In this document: one piece after another, positions 35,894 to 44,655 of the stretch
Position numbering within the stretch: position 1 is the first letter of the stretch
How the letters are laid out: each line of letters starts with the position of its first letter
Origin: Selenomonadaceae bacterium
Lineage (GTDB): Bacteria; Bacillota; Negativicutes; Selenomonadales; Selenomonadaceae
Direction of reading: 5' to 3'
DNA length: 64,000 nucleotides
Assembly: GCA_017428215.1 (NCBI GenBank)
Contig: JAFRRH010000022.1
Coordinates: 1-64,000 of the forward strand
Notes under the pieces: generated by a model
The model's database searches: none
What the model saw: only the letters and a program-made list of their open reading frames with translations
Told to the model about the DNA's origin: nothing
Translations under genes and position numbers: made by a program

Positions 35894-38800
35894 TTAGGAT
35901 TTTTTTGCGAGATTGGAGCCGCTGATTTGATAAGTGTCGTTGTTGATGTGGAAAGTTGTTGCAGTGAAATCTTTCAAAGTTACGGAGCCGCCATTAACTT
36001 TAAACGTGACGGCTTCATTTTTATACGAAGACGTGAACTCGATATTATTAAAAGTCAAAATGTCGTTGTCATCAAAACCGAAGATAACATCTTTGCCATC
36101 GCCCTTGCTGTAAATAAAAGTATCAGCACCATAATCGCCCCAGAGTGAATCATTACCTTTGCCGCCGCGAATTGTTGTATAATTGCCGTGATTATAAATC
36201 AAATCGTTATCAGTGCCGCCGTCGATTGAAACATTATCCGCCCAATAATTATTTATGGTGTCATTTCCCGCGCCTCCGAGTATTGTAATTTTGTCGCCAT
36301 AATTTTCGATAAAGTCATTACCTGCGCCCGCTGAAATGGACGATTGCTTACCGTCAAATTTGTTACTAATCGAATCATCGCCACCTTGAGCGTTGATTGT
36401 GACACGAGAGCCGTTGTTTTCTATTGTGTCTGAGTAGCTCGTGCCCGTGATAACTTTTTTGGACTTATCGTTGTAAATTTTTTTTGCTTTTGTTAACGTG
36501 CCTTGAACTTTAACGGAAGAAAGAGACGCCGCATCGCTTAAAAGAATTTCGCCATCGCCAACAGTGATAATAACGTCGGAGCCGCATGTTTCTTTGGCGT
36601 AAGTATCTTTACCGTTGCCCAGTTTTAGCGTACTTTTGGCATTAAAGCCGTAAATAACATCTCTTCCATCGCCTTTGGTGTATAAATACATGTTATTCGT
36701 CTTTTTGCCGCTGTAGACGGTATCATCGCCCTTGCCGAGTTTAATCTTCGCGCTTGTAGTATTTTGGGTCGGTGTAAAATCTTCATCAGCTTGAGGCTCG
36801 CAATAATAAACGTCGTCGTATTTACTGCCGTTAAATTCTTTGACTTTGGGGCTGGCTGTAATTTCAACTCCGTGATCTAATTTTGTAGCGTCAACGGATT
36901 TAATTGGCTTCGATAAATTATTAACATCAAATTCCGTGCCGTCAAAATTCTTTGTAAAGCTAAGTTTATTTTTTTCGACAGAAACGCCTTCAGGCAAAAA
37001 TTCAACCGCTATTGTATCCTTCTCGCTTATACCTTCCACATGAATTGGAAGATTCTTACAGTACTTAAAAGTAATGGAACCGTTGCCGACTTTAACGATT
37101 AAGTCTTCGCCCTTAGTCTCTGTCGTATAAACTTGACTGTAGATTTTTAGCGTATCATTGCCGTCAAAGCCGTAAACGGTATCTTTACCGTCGCCTTCTT
37201 CGTATTCAATAACATCGTTATGAGCCGCTGGTCTCAAGCTTATCAAGTCATTGCCAGTGCCACCGCTTATTGTAGAATAACTTTTGCGTGCGACTATTGT
37301 ATCTTTGCCTGCTCCGCCATAAAGTTTGTTGTAGCGTGCTTCGCTGTAAAGGCTGTCCGCTCCTTTGCCTCCGTATAGTGTATTTTGTCCGTATGAGGCG
37401 TAAATCGTGTCGGATTGATCGTTGCCGTAAAGTTTATCATCGCCGCCGCCCGAAACCAAAAAGTAACGAGTTTCAGAAGCATTTCCTGCGTTGTCTTTAA
37501 TAACTTCACTTTCCGCGCCGCCAAAAATACTGCAGACCATATCGCCAGTAGATAAATATTGCCCATAAGCGCGCGTCGTTGTGGTGCCGTCTTTCTCGCG
37601 CAGTCTAAACAAATGATTTGTAGCGTCAATCAATTTTACGGACTCATCGCCAATTTTTATTAGCCCTTTGTCGTTTACGCGGAAAATTACTTCGTTTGAA
37701 AAGTTTGTTTCTACCTCTTCGATATAGCCGCTTGTAATGTGCAGCGTCGGCAAAAGCGAGAACGTTGAATTTATATCGGACAATAACGCATTAGTAAACA
37801 TTGTCCAAAGGTCGTCATTCACGGGCTTGGAGTGATTAAAGTAATAAATGGTATCCATGCCGTCACCAGCGGCATATTCAAAAGTACGTGGTGCCAATCC
37901 GTCGCTGACAATTACATCGTTGCCCTTGCCACCTTTAATCGTGCTCGTTGGCGAAATTAAATTCCATGTATTATTAAATCCTTCGAGAGGATCCAAAAAT
38001 GATTTGAGGGATAAAATATTATCCGCATTATCCAAACCTGCGCCGAGCAACGTATCCTTAATTGCACCAGCGAATTTCTTTCCAAACTTAAATAGTTTAG
38101 CTTGAAGTATATTTGAAACGGCGAACCAAGAGACGCCGCCAATTATATTGTTTATGCGTTCTGCCGAGAATCTTTGAACCACGATATGATCATTGCCGTC
38201 GCCGCCGTCGATTGACGCGCCAATATCATTGTAAGCCAAAATCGTATCGTCGGCACTTCCGCTTTCAATCGTTACGTCGGAGCCTTTATCGGTGTAAATA
38301 TAATTGGCAATACTATTCGAGTTTGCAGTTTTAGGATCATCAGCACCGATATAGACATTGCTACCATAATTTTCGATAACATCTCCGTCGTCCCCGCCAA
38401 AGATAATCGCATGGTCGCCCGTGTTTTCAATATAATCATTGCCCGCGTTGAGTGAGATTAAAGCATTGTCGCTTTCGTTAAGGATAACGTCCCAGTCTTC
38501 CGCTTTGTTGCCGCCTTTTATTGTGAGATTGCTCCAAGAACTGCCCACGCTTACAAAGTTTTTACCTTTGCCAACGTCAATCGTAGCATTTTTGCCCGTG
38601 TAATAATCGTTGGAAACGATATTTCCATAATCAGCGGCATCAGTGTAATTTCCGAAGAGAATAATCGAATCATTGCCATTGCCTGTTTTAACGGAAAGAT
38701 TTTCTCCACCGAAAAGACTGGCTTGATTATCTCCGTCGCCCGCGCTAATCGTGACTTTAGAACTTACGTTGATAATGCTGTCAGCTCCCGCGCCCGCCTT

Positions 38801-40240
38801 GAGTGTAACTTTCGAGCCTGAATTGTAGAAATAATCTTTCTTATCGTCTTTGGTTGCGTCTATGCTTACGGATTTCCCGAAATTAATAATTGAGTCGTTG
38901 CCCGTGCCAGCATTTATCTTTACGTTTGATTCGATATTGTAAATGTAATCTTTGCCCGCGCCCGCATTAATGACAACTTCTTGAGCAAAGTTATAAATTT
39001 TGTCAGCACCGTCATTGGCGTTTATTCTAACTTTAGAGCCGCCGTTTCTTATCGTGTCGTTACCTGAGCCCGCAAGAATTGTAACGTTTTCGCCACCATA
39101 CCAATAGTTATCCCATTCTCTGCCGTTGATAATGGAATCGCCGGTATTACCAGCAGTTGCATTTATACTTACGTTATTTCCGCTGTTATCGATTATATCT
39201 TTGCCTGCGCCCGCGTCGATTTTAACTTTGGAGCCGACGTTTTTTATTGTATCATTGCCAGCACCCGCAAGGATTGTGACGTTTTTACTGTCATCGAGAT
39301 TGTAAATGTAATCATTGTGCTTGCCCGTGCTTATACTAACATTGCTACCGGAATTGTAAACAGTATCTTTTGCGACATCTGTACCCGCCTCTATCGTTAC
39401 ATAATTTCCCATGTTGTCGATTGTATCTTCGCCCTTGCCAGCGTCAATAAAAATTCTTTTGCCGTAGTTGTCAATGGTGTCGTTACCGACTCCCGCGTCA
39501 ATTGTCACAGAGTCGCCGCTGTTACCAATATAATCCATTCCCGCGCCTGTAGAAATTTTAACAGAAATTCCGGTGTTTCCTACGGTATCACAGCCTTCAT
39601 CAGAACCGGCGTCGATTGTGATTTTCTCGCCGTCAGTAGAAATTTTATCGTCGCCGTTGCCGCCGTTTATCGTTACGTTGCTTGATTCGAAAAATTCATA
39701 TCTCTGCGTTTGGTGATTCCACAATGTTGTTCCCGCTACATTTAGAAGTGTATCGTTACCGTCGCCGCCGTCTATTATTGCATCGGAGCCATGGCTACGT
39801 ATATAATCGTGCCCTGTACCGCCAGTAACTGTGATAGTATTACCTGTAGTGTCAATACTGTCGTCATCTGCGCCGCCGTCAATTTCCAAGTTTAAAGTAC
39901 CAAAATAAGCCGAAATCGTATCCTTGCCCGCCCCGCCGTTGATTGTGACATTATTGCCAACATATCTGCCACCACTATCAGAGCCGTTATAAACTGAATC
40001 ATCACCTGCGTTACAATTAATTAACACATTGTCGCCACCGTTGCTAATAGTATCGTTTTTTGCGCCGCCTGTTAAAGTTGCTCCGTCGCCCGAAACTGTA
40101 GGGTGATTTCCTACGGCATCGTATTGATCCCTTACAAAATTAGATGCGTCATTTGAAATCTTTTTGCTACCGTCGTCATAATTTGCCCAGTAATAATATT
40201 GTGGTGCCGTGTAACCGTAATCAACTATTTCTTTTGCCAC
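35894..40240 (-). CDS. Giant RTX-like calcium-binding repeat protein (1448 aa)
   Basis: This is a predicted secreted or surface repeat protein. After a Tyr-rich N-terminus (VDYGYTAPQYYYWANYDD) come dozens of 18-20 residue repeats with one GG-x-G-x-D-x-I core each (VTIEAG.., VKINAGTGNDSIIN). An amphipathic or hydrophobic insert lies at about 692-770. Larger modules with a YSKGDGKDVIFGFD motif follow, and last the shared C-terminal module ending FHINNDTYQISGS. There is no Sec signal peptide, consistent with type I export using the C-terminus. GTG 40240 lies behind GGAGGTG. A 119-base stretch near its 3' end is identical to one in the next gene. Confidence 0.85.
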   Translation of the reverse strand: MAKEIVDYGYTAPQYYYWANYDDGSKKISNDASNFVRDQYDAVGNHPTVSGDGATLTGGAKNDTISNGGDNVLINCNAGDDSVYNGSDSGGRYVGNNVTINGGAGKDTISAYFGTLNLEIDGGADDDSIDTTGNTITVTGGTGHDYIRSHGSDAIIDGGDGNDTLLNVAGTTLWNHQTQRYEFFESSNVTINGGNGDDKISTDGEKITIDAGSDEGCDTVGNTGISVKISTGAGMDYIGNSGDSVTIDAGVGNDTIDNYGKRIFIDAGKGEDTIDNMGNYVTIEAGTDVAKDTVYNSGSNVSISTGKHNDYIYNLDDSKNVTILAGAGNDTIKNVGSKVKIDAGAGKDIIDNSGNNVSINATAGNTGDSIINGREWDNYWYGGENVTILAGSGNDTIRNGGSKVRINANDGADKIYNFAQEVVINAGAGKDYIYNIESNVKINAGTGNDSIINFGKSVSIDATKDDKKDYFYNSGSKVTLKAGAGADSIINVSSKVTISAGDGDNQASLFGGENLSVKTGNGNDSIILFGNYTDAADYGNIVSNDYYTGKNATIDVGKGKNFVSVGSSWSNLTIKGGNKAEDWDVILNESDNALISLNAGNDYIENTGDHAIIFGGDDGDVIENYGSNVYIGADDPKTANSNSIANYIYTDKGSDVTIESGSADDTILAYNDIGASIDGGDGNDHIVVQRFSAERINNIIGGVSWFAVSNILQAKLFKFGKKFAGAIKDTLLGAGLDNADNILSLKSFLDPLEGFNNTWNLISPTSTIKGGKGNDVIVSDGLAPRTFEYAAGDGMDTIYYFNHSKPVNDDLWTMFTNALLSDINSTFSLLPTLHITSGYIEEVETNFSNEVIFRVNDKGLIKIGDESVKLIDATNHLFRLREKDGTTTTRAYGQYLSTGDMVCSIFGGAESEVIKDNAGNASETRYFLVSGGGDDKLYGNDQSDTIYASYGQNTLYGGKGADSLYSEARYNKLYGGAGKDTIVARKSYSTISGGTGNDLISLRPAAHNDVIEYEEGDGKDTVYGFDGNDTLKIYSQVYTTETKGEDLIVKVGNGSITFKYCKNLPIHVEGISEKDTIAVEFLPEGVSVEKNKLSFTKNFDGTEFDVNNLSKPIKSVDATKLDHGVEITASPKVKEFNGSKYDDVYYCEPQADEDFTPTQNTTSAKIKLGKGDDTVYSGKKTNNMYLYTKGDGRDVIYGFNAKSTLKLGNGKDTYAKETCGSDVIITVGDGEILLSDAASLSSVKVQGTLTKAKKIYNDKSKKVITGTSYSDTIENNGSRVTINAQGGDDSISNKFDGKQSSISAGAGNDFIENYGDKITILGGAGNDTINNYWADNVSIDGGTDNDLIYNHGNYTTIRGGKGNDSLWGDYGADTFIYSKGDGKDVIFGFDDNDILTFNNIEFTSSYKNEAVTFKVNGGSVTLKDFTATTFHINNDTYQISGSNLAKKS
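35937..36055. repeat. 119-bp exact direct repeat, copy 1
   Basis: This segment of the C-terminal module is base-for-base identical to 40402-40520 in the neighbouring gene. Perfect identity inside otherwise diverged genes points to recent gene conversion or duplication. Confidence 0.9.
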
Positions 40241-40273
40241 GATAGTTCACCTCCATTAAAATTTCTATGATGA

Positions 40274-40302
40274 ATTATACTTTACAGAAAATTTTGTCGC
40301 AA
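40274..40302 (-). promoter_or_regulatory. Promoter of the 1448-residue repeat gene
   Basis: On the minus strand TTGCGA (40302-40297) and TATAAT (40279-40274) are separated by 17 bases, directly after the preceding gene's terminator. There is no G-run. Confidence 0.65.
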
Positions 40303-40310
40303 CTTTTTAT

Positions 40311-40338
40311 AAAAAAATCCCCCGAACTTGTCGGAGGA
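40311..40338 (-). terminator. Terminator of the 40359-44528 repeat gene
   Basis: TCCTCCGA and TCGGGGGA pair on the minus strand and seven T follow. Confidence 0.85.
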
Positions 40339-40358
40339 AAAATTTTGTCCGCGCAGAT

Positions 40359-43300
40359 TTATTTTTGTTTAACGAACTTGGAACCGCTGATTTTGTAAGT
40401 TTCGTTGTTGATGTGGAAAGTTGTTGCAGTGAAATCTTTCAAAGTTACGGAGCCGCCATTAACTTTAAACGTGACGGCTTCATTTTTATACGAAGACGTG
40501 AACTCGATATTATTAAAAGTTAAAGTGTCCTTATTGTCAAAGCCAAAGATAATGTCCTTGCCGTCACCGCTGTCGTAAATGAACGTGTCCGCACCTGCAC
40601 CGCCCCACAGCGAATCATTGCCTTTGCCGCCAATAAGCGTATCTTTTCCTGCGTCGCCGTAAAGTTTATCATTGCCCTTGTTGCCGACTATTGAATCATT
40701 GCCCGCCGCGCCATAAATCGTATCGGCTTTGGAGCCGCCGCTGATTATATTGTCAAGCGCATTACCTGTGATTTGTACCGTCTTAGTTCGCGCGGAAGCG
40801 TCGATAATTTTTGTTGTCAAATCAACGGTTACGGGTGAGGAAGTTTTATTCGTTACAGTTAAACGTTTTGTGCCTGTGATATTAACTGTATCCAAGTCAG
40901 CCGCGCCGACCAAAGTTATCTTGCCCTTGCCGACCGTAACGATAATATTTTTATTGCTCGTCGTTGTCGAATAATAATCGCCCGAAACTGCGAGTGTCGA
41001 GGTCTTGTCGAAACCGTAAATCACATCGCTACCGTCGCCCGACTTATAGTTAATTAAATTGTTCGCGCTTGCAAGTGAAATGCGATCATTGCCTTTACCG
41101 CCCGTTATTGTCGCCGTGCTGAAGACGCTGATTGTATCCTTGCCCGCGCCGCCGTTGATTAAACTTTTCGAGGAATTTGCGTCGCCGTAAATGTAATCGT
41201 CGCCGTCACCGCCGAGAATGGTCGCATTTTCTGCGCGGCTGTAAACGGAATCATTACCCGCGCCGCCGTTAATTGAAGCCTTCGCGCCGCTGTTGCTAAT
41301 GTAATCATTTCCTTTGTTCGCATTGATTTTTACGGAGCCGGTCGCGTTCTCAATGTAATCATCTTTTGCCGTGCCCTTGACGACAGAGGAGCCATTCGAG
41401 TTGCGGATAATGTTCCAAGTTTTAACGTCACTTATCGACGAAACGACATTAACTTTTTCTGCTCCGTAATCTGTCAACGTCAACTTTTTATTGTTGCTGA
41501 GCTTGAGGGTAATTTTATCGTTTGAACGTGAAGTGGATTTTACTTTAAGGGAGCCGAGTACGACTGTATCGATTGCGTCGAAACCGTTGAGCGTGTCATT
41601 GCCCGCGCTGTAGATATAAGCCGTGCCAATGCCTCCCTGCTTTGCGACATAATCATTGCCCGCGCCGCCTGCAATCGTGTTGTAATCGCCGTAAGAAAAG
41701 ATAGAATCATTGTCAGCCCCGCCGACGATTGAGGAATTCCCGCCGTTGCTGATAATAGAATCTTTGCCTTTACCGCCGTCAATCACAGAATTTAATCCGT
41801 TGCTTGTGACAGTATCGTTGTCGTCGCCGCCCTTGATTGTAACTTTCGAGCCGTCATTGTAAATATAATTTTTCCCTGCGCCGCTGTTGATTGAAACGTT
41901 ATTGCCCGTGTTGGTAATGGAGTCGTTGCCGTCGCCGCCGTTCAATGTCACTTTGGATTCGCTGTTCACAATGGAATCGTTACCTTTGCCCGCGCTTATA
42001 TTGAGTTTCTTTAACTTTGCCGCACCTACCAAAGTTATCTTCCCGTCGCCAACCGTTATGATTAAATCGTCGCCGCTCTTGCTCTGAACGTAAGTACCTT
42101 TGCCGCCGTCGATTTTGAGCGTCGAGGTCGTGTTGAACCCTTGAATAATGTCGTTGCCGTCGCCCGTCGTATAATTGAATAAAACTTTCGAGCCGCCGTT
42201 TGTAATGTAATCGTTGCCCGTGCCAGCGGTGATTGTGACTTTGGAGCCGCTGTTAGAAACGGTGTCGTCACCTGCGCCCGCAGTTATTGTTGCCTTTTCG
42301 CCGTCGTAAGAGTTAGAAATATAATCGTTGCCCGCGCCGCTGTCGAGTTTTGCCTTTGTGCCCTCGTTGACGATTGAGTCGTTGCCGTCGCCGACGAGGA
42401 TTTTTGCGTTACTTCCCTTGTTATCAACCGTATCATTGCCAGCACCGCCGACGATTGAGACGTTCGCGCCGTTGTTTGTAATTTGGTCATCGTCTGCGCC
42501 GCCGTTTATCGTAACGTTTTGAGCGTTCTTGTTGATGATTATATTTTTACCTGCGCCGCCGTCAATTAAAGCTGTTGCTCCGCTGTTGGAGATTGAATCG
42601 TTGCCGTCGCCGACGAAGATTTTTGCGTTCGAGCCGCTGTTATCGACGGTATCATTGCCCGCGCCACCGTTGATTGAGGCACTTGAGCCGCTGTTGATAA
42701 TTTTATCGTCGCCGTCGCCCGCGTCGAGTGTCAAAGTCGTGCCGCTATTTTTAATGGAATCGTTACCCGCGCCACTGACGATTGAGCCGTTCGCGCCGCT
42801 GTTGGAAACGGTATCTTTGCCCGCCCCGCCGATAATGCTGACATTCTTGCCGCCGTTGTTCGTGATTAAATTATCTCCGTTGCCGCCGTCGAGTGTCGAA
42901 GTCGCGCCGCTGTTAATTATGGTGTCGTTATCGTCGCCGCCGTTGATTGAAACTTTTATGCCGCTGTTGGAGATTGAATCATTACCGCCGTTGCCGCTGA
43001 TTGAAACGTTATCAGCCTCGTTGAGGACGGTATCTTTACCCGCGCCGCCGACGATTGTTTCTTGCGAGGAATTATTCTGGATATAATCGCCGTTGTCGCT
43101 CAAATAGGTTGCGACCCTTTGGAATATCCCGTTAATACTCACGGAGGGCAAAGATGCCGCGCCGATCAGAGTTATCTTGCTGTCGCCGACCGTTACGAAA
43201 ATGTCATTGCCGCTAGTCCGCCTGGAATAAGTGCCGGTGCCGTCGCCGATTACAAGGATTGAGCTTTCGTTGAAGCCTTCGATAGTGTCGTTGCCGTCAC

Positions 43301-44528
43301 CCGCCGTGTACTTGAACAGAACCTTTTCTCCGCCTTCGTTGCGAATGTAATCGTCACCCGTGCCGCTTTCGATTGTGACTCTTTCATTCCATTGGTTAAT
43401 AATTGTGTCATTGCCCGCACCGCTGACGATTGACGAGCTGTCGTCGCCGTAGTTCATGACGATTGAATCATCGCCCGCGCCCGAATTGATTGTAACTTTG
43501 GAGGCATCATTTTCTATGGTGTCATTACCCGCGCCTGTATTGATTAAAGCCTTTTCTCCGTTGCCATAACGGTCGCCATTAATAATATGATTATTTCCTT
43601 CGCCGCCGTCGATTGTAACGTTGTTGCCACCGTCATTTAAAATGTCATCGTCGCCCGTGCCGCCATTGATTGACACGTTCGATTCGTCGCTTTCAATGTA
43701 ATCGTTGCCCTCTCCGCCGTCGATTGTGACGTCGCCGCTGCTGTTGGAAATTGTATCGTCGCCCGCGCCGCCAATGATTGAAACGTCCGAGACGATGTTT
43801 GCAATGTGATCGTTGCCTTCGCCACCGTCGATTGTTACTGAGTCACCGCGCCAGTTGTATATGGAATCGTCGCCCGCACCGCCGTTGATTGAAACGTCCG
43901 AGCCGCCGTTTTCAATGGAATCGTTGCCTTCGCCGGCGTCGATTGTTACATCAATGCCGTTCCAGTTTTGTATGGAATCGTCGCCCGCGCCGCTGTTGAT
44001 TGAGACGTTGGAGCCGCCGTTGACTCCAGAGCCTGTATAAACGTTATCAATGTAATCGTTACCATCGCCGGCGTTGATTGTAACGTTGTTGCCACCGTCA
44101 TTTAAAATGTCATCGTCACCCGCGCCGCCGTCGATAGAGACGTTATCTCCACCGTAGTAATACTCCCTATCGCCGTTCCGAATCGTGTCGTCGCCGTCGC
44201 CGCCGCTGAGTAAAGCATAATTGCCTTCGTTGTTATCAATGTTGTCGTTGTCCGCGCTGCCGTAAATCTGAACATAAGCCGCCTCCGCATTCGAGAAGGA
44301 GCCGTTGCCGCGCATAATCCGGTTGTCGCCCGAAATGGTAATGTCGGTGCCTTCTTCGGGGTTGCCGTCCGCGTCATAGTTGATTGTGTATCCGATGACG
44401 AGTTCTTTGGCATTGGAATTGCTTGGCGCGTAATAACGCTCAGTTGCCGAGTCGGTGAAAGTCTTTGTGCCCGTCGTGAATTCGTAAGTAGCTGAGAACC
44501 TTTGGAGGTTAAACGCGAACACCTTCAT
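40359..44528 (-). CDS. Giant RTX-like repeat protein with L27-like Prp-cleavage N-terminus (1389 aa)
   Basis: A repeat protein of the same family. It begins MKVFAFNLQRFSATYEF, which matches the cleavable L27 extension encoded at 1267 (FNFDLQRF then A). Roughly 40 short calcium-binding-type repeats follow (VTIDGGEGNDHIANI, VSINGGAGDDSIYNW), with three FNTTSTLKIDG-like modules carrying GDGKITLVGAA. Then come canonical tandem RTX nonapeptides (GNKGNDKLYGDAGKDTLIGG) and the shared C-terminal module ending FHINNETYKISGSKF. ATG 44528 is chosen behind AAAGGAGAGG. Its promoter has a poly-G spacer. No Sec signal is evident. Confidence 0.85.
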   Translation of the reverse strand: MKVFAFNLQRFSATYEFTTGTKTFTDSATERYYAPSNSNAKELVIGYTINYDADGNPEEGTDITISGDNRIMRGNGSFSNAEAAYVQIYGSADNDNIDNNEGNYALLSGGDGDDTIRNGDREYYYGGDNVSIDGGAGDDDILNDGGNNVTINAGDGNDYIDNVYTGSGVNGGSNVSINSGAGDDSIQNWNGIDVTIDAGEGNDSIENGGSDVSINGGAGDDSIYNWRGDSVTIDGGEGNDHIANIVSDVSIIGGAGDDTISNSSGDVTIDGGEGNDYIESDESNVSINGGTGDDDILNDGGNNVTIDGGEGNNHIINGDRYGNGEKALINTGAGNDTIENDASKVTINSGAGDDSIVMNYGDDSSSIVSGAGNDTIINQWNERVTIESGTGDDYIRNEGGEKVLFKYTAGDGNDTIEGFNESSILVIGDGTGTYSRRTSGNDIFVTVGDSKITLIGAASLPSVSINGIFQRVATYLSDNGDYIQNNSSQETIVGGAGKDTVLNEADNVSISGNGGNDSISNSGIKVSINGGDDNDTIINSGATSTLDGGNGDNLITNNGGKNVSIIGGAGKDTVSNSGANGSIVSGAGNDSIKNSGTTLTLDAGDGDDKIINSGSSASINGGAGNDTVDNSGSNAKIFVGDGNDSISNSGATALIDGGAGKNIIINKNAQNVTINGGADDDQITNNGANVSIVGGAGNDTVDNKGSNAKILVGDGNDSIVNEGTKAKLDSGAGNDYISNSYDGEKATITAGAGDDTVSNSGSKVTITAGTGNDYITNGGSKVLFNYTTGDGNDIIQGFNTTSTLKIDGGKGTYVQSKSGDDLIITVGDGKITLVGAAKLKKLNISAGKGNDSIVNSESKVTLNGGDGNDSITNTGNNVSINSGAGKNYIYNDGSKVTIKGGDDNDTVTSNGLNSVIDGGKGKDSIISNGGNSSIVGGADNDSIFSYGDYNTIAGGAGNDYVAKQGGIGTAYIYSAGNDTLNGFDAIDTVVLGSLKVKSTSRSNDKITLKLSNNKKLTLTDYGAEKVNVVSSISDVKTWNIIRNSNGSSVVKGTAKDDYIENATGSVKINANKGNDYISNSGAKASINGGAGNDSVYSRAENATILGGDGDDYIYGDANSSKSLINGGAGKDTISVFSTATITGGKGNDRISLASANNLINYKSGDGSDVIYGFDKTSTLAVSGDYYSTTTSNKNIIVTVGKGKITLVGAADLDTVNITGTKRLTVTNKTSSPVTVDLTTKIIDASARTKTVQITGNALDNIISGGSKADTIYGAAGNDSIVGNKGNDKLYGDAGKDTLIGGKGNDSLWGGAGADTFIYDSGDGKDIIFGFDNKDTLTFNNIEFTSSYKNEAVTFKVNGGSVTLKDFTATTFHINNETYKISGSKFVKQK
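40402..40520. repeat. 119-bp exact direct repeat, copy 2
   Basis: Identical to 35937-36055. It encodes the C-terminal segment with EFTSSYKNEAVTFKVNGGSV in both genes. Confidence 0.9.
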
Positions 44529-44564
44529 AAAAATCCTCTCCTTTAAAAAAATATTTGCCCACTT

Positions 44565-44595
44565 ATTATCCCCCCCCTCCAAGTCCCTTTGTCAA
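44565..44595 (-). promoter_or_regulatory. Promoter with poly-G spacer, candidate phase-variable
   Basis: On the minus strand TTGACA (44595-44590) and GATAAT (44570-44565) are 19 bases apart. A run of eight G (44577-44570) abuts the -10. It shares AAAAGTCTTGACAAAG with the promoter at 11979-12008. Confidence 0.7.
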
Positions 44596-44603
44596 GACTT
44601 TTG

Positions 44604-44631
44604 TAAAAAAAATTTCCCGCCTTTCGACGGG
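44604..44631 (-). terminator. Terminator of the 539-residue repeat gene
   Basis: CCCGTCGAAAGGCGGG on the minus strand followed by a T-rich run. It has the same core as the terminator at 8073-8096. Confidence 0.85.
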
Positions 44632-44655
44632 AGTTTAGTGATTGATTATTAGTGC

